DNA of 64,000 nucleotides from Prosapia bicincta (GCA_036971475.1 JBAIZL010000001.1:151395044-151459043); one strand, 5' to 3'; positions 35,154-50,200 are shown, counted from the first letter of the stretch. Notes: generated by a model not told the origin, from the letters alone. A program made the numbers and translations.

Positions 35154-37110
35154 TCAGGACGGGTGCGAAGACACTTAAGGGTGTAGCAGTGCCTAAGGGC
35201 CGAGCCTGCACACAGGCTGATCACCTCTGTGAGAGACCTCCCTCTTCCTAAGCACGATTCTATCAGATCGTGCGGATCTTGTTATTCGCTGACTCCCTCG
35301 TAGATATACAAATATGGAACGTTAAGTTAAGATGATAAGAGTTCGTTTGAATAACGTTTTGTAAAATTAACTCAATCTTGTAAAAAATGAGCACAGATAG
35401 TATTTTCAAAATGCCTTTCTCGATTACTTAGGACCTGAATACCTTCCGTCGAAGTGGTGAGTACGAAGATTTCAACGAAACAAAATGCGGCTATAAGAAA
35501 TAAATTAGAATTCAAAAGGAACAGATATCCAAAGAATTCAAAAAAAAGGTTGAAATGGTTCGTAAATCTTATGAGAATGGGGATACTAGATGGCCGAAAT
35601 GTATACTTCAATGGATCCAACAGAGGAATGTTCATATTAGGCTAGCAATGACACACCGTGATACTAAGAAAGGCCTACGATCGAGTGAGAGGAAACCCGG
35701 CATTTTTTGCAATATTATGCTCTATCAATTTAAAATAAACAAAATAATTTAAAACACATGTATTTATTTATTTCTAAATTAGTTATCTAGTACACTGCAG
35801 TAACAGAAGTTGTAAACAAAATTAATAGTTAACATCATGAGCGTAATATTATCACTGATTATAGCAATTTCGTTTCACAAATATGATTGATTAAAATAAT
35901 CATAATCATGAAAAATGAGTAACAATAAAATACAATAATTTTATGCATTGCTATATTGTGTGTACAATATGGTATAAAATTCGGTGTGTGTGCGCGCGCA
36001 AGCGCGCGTGTGTGTCTGTGACCGTGCGCGCGTTTTCGAATACAATTATTCTGTTTTTTTTCCAGAATACAGTAGATTCATCTCACAAGTTTAGCTCTAA
36101 ACTATATACTAGCCACATTTCCATTGCATTTATTTTACACACACGCGCGCGCGCACACACACACACACTAATGATGTGCAGTTATAATTAGCAAGAATGT
36201 TTTTATGGGAATGGAAATTTCTCAAATGCGCATTTGAAAATAAAGGAGCAAACACACAGGCGATAACAGGCTTGCTATAGAAAACAAATTGTATTCTAGT
36301 CGTAATTATTGATTAGGGTAATCGTCGTCAATAATCGTTGTATTGATTAGGGTAATATTATTCATACAAAAAATCGCAGAGAAAGACGCGAGAAAAGCGA
36401 TGGCGTATATTTACGTTATTGGTTGCGTAAATTCGGCGGGCTAAAAAGGGAAGAATGTTGGTGTACAAAGGCGTTATTACGGGCCTTCTGCAACCATCCA
36501 ACGAACTTACAAACAACCTGCAATATTAGACAAACTTGTCTTTGTATTTCCTATGTCCGAAGGTCATTAAACATAACGAGGAACTGGCCAACAGTCAAAT
36601 CATTGCTAACACTGAATGTGTTGTCCTACGACTGGCTCTAGCTAAACATCGCTTATGCAAGCACAGATACATAAAGTATTGTTTTCTGGCGTGGTTTTCC
36701 GATCAAAGTAGTACATTTACTCGAGTGTGCGCGTGTCTGTATGTGAAAAAGATAGAGACAGATAAATATAGAAAGACTCCTACGGGTTAAACTTGCCTCA
36801 TCATAAATCTCGGTAGTTCACTCAGAATCTTTACTACTAACCCAAGTTAAATGACGAAAGCCAAATGTTTTCTTAGACCCTTACTTTTTATACACTATGC
36901 TTATTCCTGCGAAACCGATATTATTTATACATTACGGTTAGTATAATTATTATTTAGCGTACATGATCGTAAATTAAAATCTGAAACCCAAGACAATTTC
37001 AACTTTTGACTTCTTTCCGTAAATATCACGATATAAAAACGTAGTAAATATTATATTCTTTCCATTTATGCCATAGGTTTATTATATAACCGATTATTAT
37101 TTATGTCCGC
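35154..37110. other. no gene recognised; alternating purine-pyrimidine tracts
   Basis: GC-richer flank just after the 33-bp array (35154-35300) has no recognised homology. TG/CG tracts at about 35983-36030 and 36138-36170 could adopt Z-DNA. Short frames here have no recognisable domain. Confidence 0.5.
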
Positions 37111-37141
37111 CCTGAAACCATGGATCCAACATTGAAAAAAA

Positions 37142-37866
37142 GGTAATTGCGAGAATTAGCGTCCGCCTACTATATATTGAAAAATTGTTTAAAACCACAA
37201 AACAGGACGATATGCACAAGAATTTTTTTTATTGTCCTCGGAAAGTTATTTTTTTTCAATTTAAAGTTGGGTACAAAATTCAGTTGTGCATCGGCTGTGG
37301 AGTGATACAGTGACGTCACACATAGCTTACGTGTGTAGATATTTGAGAAACAACGATTTGGCTTAATTTTTATGGTTTATGCATACGTATATTTAAATAT
37401 ACTATTAAGGTCTCCAGTTAGGATAGGTTTGGCTTTAAATTTATACATTACTATAAACCTATATTAAAATATACCTTAAAAGTGTCCAGTCAGGTTAGAT
37501 CTGGTTGTAATTTTATAAATTGCCTAAATGGTTAAAGGTTTTTCTGACTGGATAATTCATAGGTATACTTCAATATAGATATATAAAATTCACCTCCACT
37601 GGCAATAACAAAAATAATACTCATCAATATAGCTTCAGGACATGTTTTTGATTCATAAAGTTTAGATTCCTAAAACACCAACTACAGTTGTGACATCACT
37701 GTATCACTTCGCGGTCGATGCACAACTGAATTTTTACCTAACTTTAAATTGGAAAAAATAACTTTCAGAAGACAATAAAAAAACTCCTTTTGCATATCGT
37801 CCTATATGGTGGTTTTGAACAATTTTCCAATATATCGTAGGTGGGCCGCTAATTCTCACAATTACC
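37142..37866. mobile_element. long foldback element with about 180-bp arms
   Basis: Left arm 37142-37321 and right arm 37687-37866 are inverted copies with scattered differences. Both include the word GACGATATGCA, a poly(T/A) stretch, CAATTTAAAGTT, TCAGTTGTGCATCG and GTGATACAGTGA. The 365-bp spacer is AT-rich and non-coding. No target duplication was located, so family and exact ends are open. Confidence 0.75.
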
Positions 37867-37889
37867 AAAAAAAATTCTCTGCATTTACC

Positions 37890-38588
37890 TAATATTAATA
37901 CTGTCTGTACAGCCAATGGACATTAGTTTTAAAAGATATTATTCAAGACATTATGCTCCGTATTTTAAAGAATTTCAGTTTTACGACTTTCAAATATACA
38001 GGCCTATCTTGGTGTTTTGAAAATTCCAATCAATTCTAGTCTAATCCTAAACTATTTGTAACAGATAAAACTATGATCACAGACACAGGCTCAAGGATGA
38101 TCAATGAGGTCTTGCTTACATCATGTACTTTAAAATAGGTGTTTATGGTTAGACGTGAGTTTTATGACGGCGCTATGGCATATAATGCAAGATAATGTAA
38201 AGATAGCGAGTGTAGATTCCGAAGTGTCCGGCGCGTTACTAAGCGTTATGTAAATAAGCCTTCATGTAACCATTAATGCAAAATCGCCCGTAGAGAATGA
38301 ATTGACGTCAACGCAAAATTAATATTTGTAAGAGCTGACACTAAAATTTGATCACTGTTTCAGGAAACGATTAAGACGCCACCAACGATTAATCTCCATT
38401 CCATTTTACCAGGCGGATTTAGTTACATGATTCAGTTGGATATAATCAAACGGCTTAATCTATGCCAAACATGCAAGTTTTTTTCCTCTTTCGTAAATAA
38501 ACACTCCCCGAAGTTATATTTATAAAATGCCAATCCCCACAGTCAATAAACTTATGAAACTGAGTAATCTGTTTTCAATACGGTAGAG
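37890..38588. other. no gene recognised
   Basis: No supported feature. Confidence 0.55.
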
Positions 38589-39394
38589 CAGGGATGGCAA
38601 ACTAGCGGCCCGCGACCTGTGTTTTTGCGGCCCCAGACGAATGCTAAAAATATTAGGTAATTGATTCATTAATAAAAGTAAAACATAAAAATATAGGTTG
38701 GTATAGGTCATATGGTACAGCTTGAACACGGCACCTACCCCTAGTAAAGGTTCTGTGACTTGCAGTGACCACTTTTTACAGACAAGGTAGGTGTTGTGTT
38801 TTGGAGTCAAATGCCTGAAGAGAAATACCACAAACTATGTGACTTCGGTAGAGAAGTAGTTCCAATGTTTGGAACCACATTCCTATGTGAGTGCACCTTT
38901 TTAACAATAACATTTATAAAATGAACTCGTCACAACGGACTTACAGACAACCATGTTCGAGATGTGCTAAAGGTTGCAGCCACAACAATACAGATTGATA
39001 TTGAAGAACTTTGAACGATTGTGCCCGCCCACAGTGTTCTCATTGAGTGAAGTAGATAACCCTACATAGTTACGGATGATTTTTTATTTAAACAATTAAG
39101 AGATTTTATCCAACATTGGGTTCTGATAAGCGTAAACAAGAGGATTAAGTAACAAATATAAATTTAATATAATACTTATTTTAATCCTTTGTACTTTGAG
39201 TTTGATAATAAATGTATATGAAAAATTTTAGGTAATGTTTATTGATTCATATTATTTCACACACGATGCATACTATACGAAATACGTATTGCCTACATTT
39301 GGGTCATTGATGTATGTGTGGAATTAGTTGTGTGTCCTCGTCTTCACAGAAAATATTGAACGGCCCTTTAGGGTTTAGAAGTTGGCCATCCTTG
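38589..39394 (+). mobile_element. hAT element remnant, 806 bp
   Basis: Left end CAGGGATGGCAAACTAGCGG, right end in reverse CAAGGATGGCCAACTTCTAA: imperfect terminal inverted repeats of hAT style, with CGGCCCGCG and CGGCCC words near each end. A clear 8-bp duplication is not visible. It encloses the tail of a hAT transposase. Confidence 0.65.
38790..39050 (+). pseudogene. hAT transposase C-terminal fragment
   Basis: Plus-strand translation includes FWSQMPEEKYHKLCDFGREV, VVPMFGTTFLCECTF, then after a stop TRHNGLTDNHVRDVLKVA. This matches the hAT dimerisation region, where FGSTYxCE and LTDEHL are conserved. The N-terminal BED finger and the catalytic region are absent, so only about 90 residues remain. 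Confidence 0.7.
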
Positions 39395-39739
39395 CATCGT
39401 TATAATGGACCATATTAATTAGGGAGTCGCTTATAATGCACTATATTTTGAAGACAAATCACACCAGCCACGGAAATAGCGGCACCTAAATAAGGTGCAG
39501 ACAAAGTCATTAGTAGCTAATCCTATTTTGTGTTAAATGGCATTTTCTCTAAACATTATGCAAAACAACTCTAAATAAAATAGACATCGGTAATATTTAT
39601 AATACGGATTTATCAAGTGTTGACAAATGTTTTACAAAAATACACCCTGCCCAAACCAAAGGGTGACTGGTTTGAGAGAGATAGGAAGAGAGAGAGAGAA
39701 AGGGGGAAAGGGAGAAGAGAGATGAAGGGAGGGAGGGAG

Positions 39740-39777
<38 letters not shown>

Positions 39778-41277
39778 TCAGATATTTGTAGTCGGGTTTG
39801 TGGATGGAAAAACTTTTTCAGTTTAATCTAAGGCGGTGAAACAAATGTACTGTTACAGCCAATATGATGCATAATGATATACCTAATATTACTTTGTTTA
39901 AAAGAAGCCAAATTCTGTAAAATCTATGAACAAATAAACTATAACAAACCAAAAAGTTAATTTCAGGGTAAAAAAAAATTATATTTCAATGGACCTAAAA
40001 AACGAACAACGTTGTAAATATGTATATATTTAATTCTGATTTGTCACTTTCTGTTTCGTGAAAGGTCACGGATCAATATTGTGTAGAATACAAAAATAGT
40101 ATGAGTAGTATTAGTATAAATTAGTTTTAATTAAATAATAAAGTAGCTTAGCCATTTTATAAATTTTGTTTACACAACGTGACGATAAATTTGTAAAATG
40201 TTTTCAAACTGTTGTTCAAAACCAAGTAAAACATGAATTATTAATTACAAGAATTATTTATTTGTTTCTTTCGTACATAAATACGTAAACTACATTATAA
40301 ATTATAAACTACATATACAGTTATATATGTATAATATTATATTTTGGGCTAAAAATGATTAATCATAGAAAATAAAATGAATTCATAAAAACATTAACAT
40401 TTTGTAAACATAAACTGAGATTAACGGATAATATAAGATAAACTTCATTCATTGCAAGGCGTTAGAATGAAAAAAATCATATTTTTTGTGTTATCAATAA
40501 TTTTTTGGTATTTTTTTTATTACTGTAAACGCTTATATTTATAGTTTTTATTATAGGCCTAACTGTTTTCTCTATGTTGCTAAACGTTTTAAGTATCCAC
40601 TAAACAATCTACTTTGGGTTGTTACTGTTTTCAAATACAAGGAAGATATTTTGTCATGTCAGAGATTAACTTTTAGTTGTAAAACGGTCTTTGAACTTTA
40701 TAGTATTTGTTTAAGTGACAGAAATCAATAACTAAAAGGTAGATTTTCAACTGTTTTAGTCTGATCTGAAATATTCTTCCTCAGCGTCTTTCACAGGACC
40801 GTCGAAGTAAAATAGTTCAAAAGAAAGATGTGTGTCTTCATTAGCTACAACTTTTCTTGAAAGACGAGGACTCAACAATTAGAAACACCTGCTCAGTTGG
40901 CTCCTTTGGTCATGTATCTCAGTCAAAACAAATATAGACTTACAGACATTAGTAAGGGCGTGCTCAGGATCAAAACTAGACGGGGGCAAACCATGGTCGT
41001 TCAGGTTTCAATCGACAATAAAATAAATAACCCTAATTTCATAATTTTCAATAGAGTAAATTTTTTTTTAAATTATTAAATTAGTTTTTAAAATTGTAAT
41101 AAATTCCAACAGCAATATTTAATAACCATTTATGTATTACAGTTTTGCTTCCAGGGAGCAGCTGCCCCCTCCTGCCCCTCCCTGCATTAGTGAATACACG
41201 CCTTTCTTGCGTTAGAAAAAATACTAAAACTACTCAGTTGCCTGAAACAGAGAAGTTGTGTGGTTTATTAGGTTTCG
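39395..41277. other. no gene recognised; contains (GA)n tract
   Basis: A purine tract at about 39677-39770 is mostly GA. The rest is AT-rich and non-coding as far as I can see. Confidence 0.55.
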
Positions 41278-42293
41278 TTATTATTTCCCAAAATACTCGT
41301 GCTTCAGTTCTTCTAGCAAATACTGTTATTATTTCCCAAAATACTCGTGCTTCAGTTCTTCTAGTAAATACTGTTATTATTTCCCAAAATACTCGTGCTT
41401 CAGTTCTTCTAGTAAATACTGTTATTATTTCCCAAAATACTCGTGCTTCAGTTCTTCTAGCAAATACTGTTATTATTTCCCAAAATACTCGTGCTTCAGT
41501 TCTTCTAGCAAATACTGTTATTATTTCCCAAAATACTCGTGCTTCAGTTCTTCTAGTAAATACTGTTATTATTTCCCAAAATACTCGTGCTTCAGTTCTT
41601 CTAGTAAATACTGTTATTATTTCCCAAAATACTCGTACTTCAGTTCTTCTAGTAAATACTGTTATTATTTCCCAAAATACTCGTACTTCAGTTCTTCTAG
41701 TAAATACTGTTATTATTTCCCAAAATACTCGTACTTCAGTTCTTCTAGTAAATACTGTTATTATTTCCCAAAATACTCGTACTTCAGTTCTTCTAGCAAA
41801 TACTGTTATTATTTCCCAAAATACTCGTACTTCAGTTCTTCTAGTAAATACTGTTATTATTTCCCAAAATACTCGTACTTCAGTTCTTCTAGTAAATACT
41901 GTTATTATTTCCCAAAATACTCGTACTTCAGTTCTTCTAGTAAATACTGTTATTATTTCCCAAAATACTCGTACTTCAGTTCTTCTAGCAAATACTGTTA
42001 ATATTTCCCAAAATACTCGTACTTCAGTTCTTCTAGTAAATACTGTTATTATTTCCCAAAATACTCGTACTTCAGTTCTTCTAGCAAATACTGTTATTAT
42101 TTCCCAAAATACTCGTACTTCAGTTCTTCTAGCAAATACTGTTATTATTTCCCAAAATACTCGTACTTCAGTTCTTCTACCAAATACTGTTATTATTTCC
42201 CAAAATACTCGTACTTCAGTTCTTCTAGCAAATACTGTTATTATTTCCCAAAATACTCGTACTTCAGTTCTTCTAGTAAATACTGTTATTATT
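41278..42293. repeat. 48-bp tandem array, 21 units
   Basis: Units contain TTATTTCCCAAAATACTCGT and CAGTTCTTCTAG; period 48. The first seven units carry GTGCTTCAG and the last fourteen GTACTTCAG. Two long overlapping open frames (387 and 247 codons) follow from a period divisible by three. Confidence 0.96.
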
Positions 42294-43749
42294 TCAATAT
42301 TTTCCTAAACCGAACCAATTTTATGCGGCCCTATATTACCAGACTGACATTTCTCGTAACAGAAAAGTGTGTTGCAATACCGTGTCACCACAAGATCATC
42401 ACGGTCTGTGTTCATGGAGTATTTTTATACATCTATTGCAAATAGTTTTACTAAGACATGACAGCCTTGATACTTGCTGATAACAACTTTATTGCTTGTT
42501 AAATAAACCTACAACTCTAAAGATACAAACTGTAAAATAGCCTGATACAAACACCAGAAAATATGTGTAATTTTACTCATACACTAATATCGGGAGGTAT
42601 TTTCTAGATTACAATAAACCAACAATGTTACACTGTTTGATAGTGTTTATTTCATAGCCTCATAATGCATTACAGCTTTGACCACTACAAACGCTTTTCC
42701 CGGTTTCTCACATACTCACTTCGTAAAAAATAAATATTAAGGATAAAGTAAATTAAATGACATTAAAGACGAAACTAATAAAATATTTTCTATTTATTTT
42801 GATTTCGAGGCACACAAATATTCCTTAGTTTATGAGTTGCTAATAAGTTTATTTTATTTTTTCTATATAAATTATATGTTATATTGTTATATAATGTTAA
42901 TTTTTTCCAGTTTTGCTTTTATAAACACTCAACGTTTCGAATTTCTTTCCGAAATTCCTTTTCAAAGCTCAGTTTTAATTAAACAATTATACAACATAAG
43001 TTACGATTTATAAAATACATAACATTATATAAAACATAATAAAAATCAACAAATTAAAAAACTCTTAATAAATATCCATTTACAAGACAGATAATATTCT
43101 TATTAACAGCCATTAATTAAAAATATTATTTTTTTCAGGTTAGTAACCTTTTATTTAATTTCAAACAACTATTAGTATTTTTCTTCTTCTATTTTAGTAA
43201 TCCAATATTATTTTTTCAAGGTTAGTAGGTATTTCTTTAGCTCCATATTATTCTTTATAATTTCTTCGGTTCTTGAATATTCTTTCAGTATGCACTGCGC
43301 TCTGCATAAAATCCATTCTACCGCTTCAACAGTTTTTATACAAATTTACCATTTTAATGACCAATACAGAAACTGTCAGAGTTTAATAGCCTTTCCCCTT
43401 TAATTTAATTGCCATCTTATATCCTTTTTGTTGGCAGTGCCTCTCAATAATTAAATTAATCATTTTTTTAACCTTACTGTTTTCTACTGGACAACATGAT
43501 GGTTTTAATCTGTAGTATAATTATTACACTTTAATTATTATGATTCACTATAATAAATAATATCATTATCCAATGAACAATCATTATCAGAGGTCTAATA
43601 ATCATAATTATGATCATTATAATCATAGCAATATCATTACACATATTTTCCCAAAACATCAGAAAGTATCCCTTTGTATTTTCCAATGACAGTCTTGCAG
43701 AAAATATATTTTAAAACAAACATTTATTCTAAAATAGAGAATGTGATTG
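42294..43749. other. no gene recognised; possible PLE-like remnants
   Basis: The stretch at 42930-43000 has CACTCAACGTTTCGAATTTC, similar in style to PLE tails. The 43150-43450 stretch translates on the minus strand into fragments that look retroelement-like but cannot be assigned. Confidence 0.35.
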
Positions 43750-44241
43750 TGAGTCGTTGAGAGAGACTGAGACTAGCGAGTCGAGAAAACACATCTCCCT
43801 GGCAACCGACGGACTGCATCTGGCCGCATGGTGAGTCGTAGAGAGAGACTGAGACTAGTGAGTTGAGAGAACGCATCTTCCTGGCAACCGACGGACTGCA
43901 TTCGGCCGCATGGTGAATCGTTGAGAGAGACTGAGACTAGCGAGTCGAGAGAACGCATCTTCCTGGCAACCGACGGACTGCATCCGGCCGCATGGTGAGT
44001 CGTTGAGAGAGACTGAGAATAATGAGTCGAGAGAACACATCTTCCTGGCAACCGACGGACTGCATCTGGCCGCATGGTAAGTCGTTGAGAGAGACTGAGA
44101 CTAGTGAGTCGAGATAACACATCTTCCTGGCAACCGACGGACTGCATCTGGCCGCATGGTGAGTCGTTGAGAGAGACTGAGACTAGTGAGTCGAGAGAAC
44201 ACATCTTCCTGGCAATCGACGGACTGCATCCGGCCGCATGT
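43750..44241. repeat. 82-bp satellite, six units
   Basis: Unit starts at 43750, 43832, 43914, 43996, 44078 and 44160. Each unit has GAGTCGTTGAGAGAGACTGA and ends with a module (ACGGACTGCATCCGGCCGCA) that is shared with the neighbouring 90-bp family. Confidence 0.95.
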
Positions 44242-47200
44242 TAGTTTCCCGAGGGAACCAGTAAGAGGTAACACATAAGCCCTAGTAACGACTCACAACA
44301 GGTAAACGACGGACTGCATCCGGCCGCATGCTAGCTTCCCGAGGGAACCAGTAAGAGGTAACACATAAGCCATAGTAACGACTCACAACAGGCAATCGAC
44401 GGACTGCATCCGGCCGCATGTTAGTTTCCCGAGGGAACCAGTAAGAGGTAACACATAAGCCCCAGTAACGACTCACAACAGGTAAACGACGGACTGCATC
44501 CGGCCGCATGCTAGCTTCCCGAGGGAACCAGTAAGAGGTAACACATAAGCCATAGTAACGACTCACAACAGGTAAACGACGGACTGCATCCGGCCGCATG
44601 CTAGCTTCCCGAGGGAACCAGTAAGAGGTAACACATAAGCCCTAGTAACGACTCACAACAGGTAAACGACGGACTGCATCCGGCCGCATGCTAGCTTCCC
44701 GAGGGAACCAGTAAGAGGTAACACATAAGCTCTAGTAACGACTCACAACAGGTAAACGACGGACTGCATCCGGCCGCATGCTAGCTTCCCGAGGGAACCA
44801 GTAAGAGTAACACATAAGTCCTAGTAACGACTCACAACAGGTAAACGACGGACTGCATCCGGCCGCATGCTAGCTTCCCGAGGGAACCAGTAAGAGGTAA
44901 CACATAAGCCCCAGTAACGACTCACAACAGGTAAACGACGGACTGCATCCGGCCGCATGCTAGCTTCCCGAGGGAACCAGTAAGAGTAACACATAAGTCC
45001 TAGTAACGACTCACAACAGGTAAACGACGGACTGCATCCGGCCGCATGCTAGCTTCCCGAGGGAACCAGTAAGAGGTAACACATATGCCATAGTAACGAC
45101 TCACAACAGGTAAACGACAGACTGCATCCGGCCGCATGCTAGCTTCCCGAGGGAACCAGTAAGAGGTAACACATAAGCCATAGTAACGACTCACAACAGG
45201 TAAACGACAGACTGCATCCGGCCGCATGCTAGCTTCCCGAGGGAACCAGTAAGAGGTAACACATAAGCCATAGTAACGACTCACAACAGGTAAACGACAG
45301 ACTGCATCCGGCCGCATGCTAGCTTCCCGAGGGAACCAGTAAGAGGTAACACATAAGCCATAGTAACGACTCACAACAGGTAAACGACAGACTGCATCCG
45401 GCCGCATGCTAGCTTCCCGAGGGAACCAGTAAGAGTAACACATAAGTCCTAGTAACGACTCACAACAGGTAAACGACGGACTGCATCCGGCCGCATGCTA
45501 GCTTCCCGAGGGAACCAGTAAGAGGTAACACATAAGCCATAGTAACGACTCACAACAGGTAAACGACGGACTGCATCCGGCCGCATGCTAGCTTCCCGAG
45601 GGAACCAGTAAGAGGTAACACATAAGCCATAGTAACGACTCACAACAGGTAAACGACGGACTGCATCCGGCCGCATGCTAGCTTCCCGAGGGAACCAGTA
45701 AGAGGTAACACTTAAGCCATAGTAACGACTCACAACAGGTAAACGACGGACTGCATCCGGCCGCATGCTAGCTTCCCGAGGGAACCAGTAAGAGGTAACA
45801 CATAAGCCATAGTAACGACTCACAACAGGTAAACGACGGACTGCATCCGGCCGCATGCTAGCTTCCCGAGGGAACCAGTAAGAGGTAACACATAAGCCCT
45901 AGTAACGACTCACAACAGGTAAACGACGGACTGCATCCGGCCGCATGCTAGCTTCCCGAGGGAACCAGTAAGAGGTAACACATAAGCCCTAGTAACGACT
46001 CACAACAGGTAAACGACGGACTGCATCCGGCCGCATGCTAGCTTCCCGAGGGAACCAGTAAGAGGTAACACATAAGCCCTAGTAACGACTCACAACAGGT
46101 AAACGACGGACTGCATTCGGCCGCATGCTAGCTTCCCGAGGGAACCAGTAAGAGGTAACACATAAGCCATAGTAACGACTCACAACAGGTAAACGACGGA
46201 CTGCATTCGGCCGCATGCTAGCTTCCCGAGGGAACCAGTAAGAGGTAACACATAAGCCATAGTAACGACTCACAACAGGTAAACGACGGACTGCATTCGG
46301 CCGCATGCTAGCTTCCCGAGGGAACCAGTAAGAGGTAACACATAAGCCCTAGTAACGACTCACAACAGATAAACGACGGACTGCATCCGGCCGCATGCTA
46401 GCTTCCCGAGGGAACCAGTAAGAGGTAACACATAAGCCATAGTAACGACTCACAACAGGTAAACGACGGACTGCATTCGGCCGCATGCTAGCTTCCCGAG
46501 GGAACCAGTAAGAGGTAACACATAAGCCCTAGTAACGACTCACAACAGGTAAACGACGGACTGCATCCGGCCGCATGCTAGCTTCCCGAGGGAACCAGTA
46601 AGAGGTAACACAAAGGCCATAGTAACGACTCACAACAGGTAAACGACGGACTGCATTCGGCCGCATGCTAGCTTCCCGAGGGAACCAGTAAGAGGTAACA
46701 CATAAGCCCTAGTAACGACTCACAACAGGTAAACGACGGACTGCATTCGGCCGCATGCTAGCTTCCCGAGGGAACCAGTAAGAGGTAACACATAAGCCAT
46801 AGTAACGACTCACAACAGGTAAACGACGGACTGCATCCGGCCGCATGCTAGCTTCCCGAGGGAACCAGTAAGAGGTAACACATTAGCCATAGTAACGACT
46901 CACAACAGGTAAACGACGGACTGCATCCGGCCGCATGCTAGCTTCCCGAGGGAACCAGTAAGAGGTAACACATAAGCCCTAGTAACGACTCACAACAGGC
47001 AAACGACGGACTGCATCCGGCCGCATGTTAGCTTCCCGAAGAACCAGTAAGAGGTAACACATAAGCCATAGTAACGACTCACAACAGGTAAACGACGGAC
47101 TGCATCCGGCCGCATGCTAGATTCCCGAGGGAACCAGTAAGAGGTAACACATAAGCCATAGTAACGACTCACAACAGGTAAACGACGGACTGCATCCGGC

Positions 47201-50200
47201 CGCATGCTAGCTTCCCGAGGGAACCAGTAAGAGGTAACACATAAGCCATAGTAACGACTCACAACAGGTAAACGACGGACAGCATCCGGCCGCATGCTAG
47301 CTTCCCGAGGGAACCAGTAAGAGGTAACACATAAGCCATAGTAACGACTCACAACAGGTAAACGACGGACTGCATCCGGCCGCATGCTAGCTTCCCGAGG
47401 GAACCAGTAAGAGGTAACACATAAGCCATAGTAACGACTCACAACAGGTAAACGACGGACTGCATCCGGCCGCATGCTAGCTTCCCGAGGGAACCAGTAA
47501 GAGGTAACACATAAGCCATAGTAACGACTCACAACAGGTAAACGACGGACAGCATCCGGCCGCATGCTAGCTTCCCGAGGGAACCAGTAAGAGGGAACAC
47601 ATAAGCCCTAGTAACGACTCACAACAGGCAAACGACGGACTGCATCCGGCCGCATGCTAGCTTCCCGAGGGAACCAGTAAGAGGTAACACATAAGCCATA
47701 GTAACGACTCACAACAGGTAAACGACAGACTGCATCCGGCCGCATGCTAGCTTCCCGAGGGAACCAGTAAGAGGTAACACATAAGCCATAGTAACGACTC
47801 ACAACAGGTAAACGACAGACTGCATCCGGCCGCATGCTAGCTTCCCGAGGGAACCAGTAAGAGGTAACACATAAGCCATAGTAACGACTCACAACAGGTA
47901 AACGACAGACTGCATCCGGCCGCATGCTAGCTTCCCGAGGGAACCAGTAAGAGGTAACACATAAGCCATAGTAACGACTCACAACAGGTAAACGACAGAC
48001 TGCATCCGGCCGCATGCTAGCTTCCCGAGGGAACCAGTAAGAGTAACACATAAGTCCTAGTAACGACTCACAACAGGTAAACGACGGACTGCATCCGGCC
48101 GCATGCTAGCTTCCCGAGGGAACCAGTAAGAGGTAACACATAAGCCATAGTAACGACTCACAACAGGTAAACGACGGACTGCATCCGGCCGCATGCTAGC
48201 TTCCCGAGGGAACCAGTAAGAGGTAACACATAAGCCATAGTAACGACTCACAACAGGTAAACGACGGACTGCATCCGGCCGCATGCTAGCTTCCCGAGGG
48301 AACCAGTAAGAGGTAACACATAAGCCATAGTAACGACTCACAACAGGTAAACGACGGACTGCATCCGGCCGCATGCTAGCTTCCCGAGGGAACCAGTAAG
48401 AGGTAACACTTAAGCCATAGTAACGACTCACAACAGGTAAACGACGGACTGCATCCGGCCGCATGCTAGCTTCCCGAGGGAACCAGTAAGAGGTAACACA
48501 TAAGCCATAGTAACGACTCACAACAGGTAAACGACGGACTGCATCCGGCCGCATGCTAGCTTCCCGAGGGAACCAGTAAGAGGTAACACATAAGCCCTAG
48601 TAACGACTCACAACAGGTAAACGACGGACTGCATCCGGCCGCATGCTAGCTTCCCGAGGGAACCAGTAAGAGGTAACACATAAGCCCTAGTAACGACTCA
48701 CAACAGGTAAACGACGGACTGCATCCGGCCGCATGCTAGCTTCCCGAGGGAACCAGTAAGAGGTAACACATAAGCCCTAGTAACGACTCACAACAGGTAA
48801 ACGACGGACTGCATTCGGCCGCATGCTAGCTTCCCGAGGGAACCAGTAAGAGGTAACACATAAGCCATAGTAACGACTCACAACAGGTAAACGACGGACT
48901 GCATTCGGCCGCATGCTAGCTTCCCGAGGGAACCAGTAAGAGGTAACACATAAGCCATAGTAACGACTCACAACAGGTAAACGACGGACTGCATTCGGCC
49001 GCATGCTAGCTTCCCGAGGGAACCAGTAAGAGGTAACACATAAGCCCTAGTAACGACTCACAACAGATAAACGACGGACTGCATCCGGCCGCATGCTAGC
49101 TTCCCGAGGGAACCAGTAAGAGGTAACACATAAGCCATAGTAACGACTCACAACAGGTAAACGACGGACTGCATTCGGCCGCATGCTAGCTTCCCGAGGG
49201 AACCAGTAAGAGGTAACACATAAGCCCTAGTAACGACTCACAACAGGTAAACGACGGACTGCATCCGGCCGCATGCTAGCTTCCCGAGGGAACCAGTAAG
49301 AGGTAACACAAAGGCCATAGTAACGACTCACAACAGGTAAACGACGGACTGCATTCGGCCGCATGCTAGCTTCCCGAGGGAACCAGTAAGAGGTAACACA
49401 TAAGCCCTAGTAACGACTCACAACAGGTAAACGACGGACTGCATTCGGCCGCATGCTAGCTTCCCGAGGGAACCAGTAAGAGGTAACACATAAGCCATAG
49501 TAACGACTCACAACAGGTAAACGACGGACTGCATCCGGCCGCATGCTAGCTTCCCGAGGGAACCAGTAAGAGGTAACACATTAGCCATAGTAACGACTCA
49601 CAACAGGTAAACGACGGACTGCATCCGGCCGCATGCTAGCTTCCCGAGGGAACCAGTAAGAGGTAACACATAAGCCCTAGTAACGACTCACAACAGGCAA
49701 ACGACGGACTGCATCCGGCCGCATGTTAGCTTCCCGAAGAACCAGTAAGAGGTAACACATAAGCCATAGTAACGACTCACAACAGGTAAACGACGGACTG
49801 CATCCGGCCGCATGCTAGCTTCCCGAGGGAACCAGTAAGAGGTAACACATAAGCCATAGTAACGACTCACAACAGGTAAACGACGGACTGCATCCGGCCG
49901 CATGCTAGCTTCCCGAGGGAACCAGTAAGAGGTAACACATAAGCCATAGTAACGACTCACAACAGGTAAACGACGGACAGCATCCGGCCGCATGCTAGCT
50001 TCCCGAGGGAACCAGTAAGAGGTAACACATAAGCCATAGTAACGACTCACAACAGGTAAACGACGGACTGCATCCGGCCGCATGCTAGCTTCCCGAGGGA
50101 ACCAGTAAGAGGTAACACATAAGCCATAGTAACGACTCACAACAGGTAAACGACGGACTGCATCCGGCCGCATGCTAGCTTCCCGAGGGAACCAGTAAGA

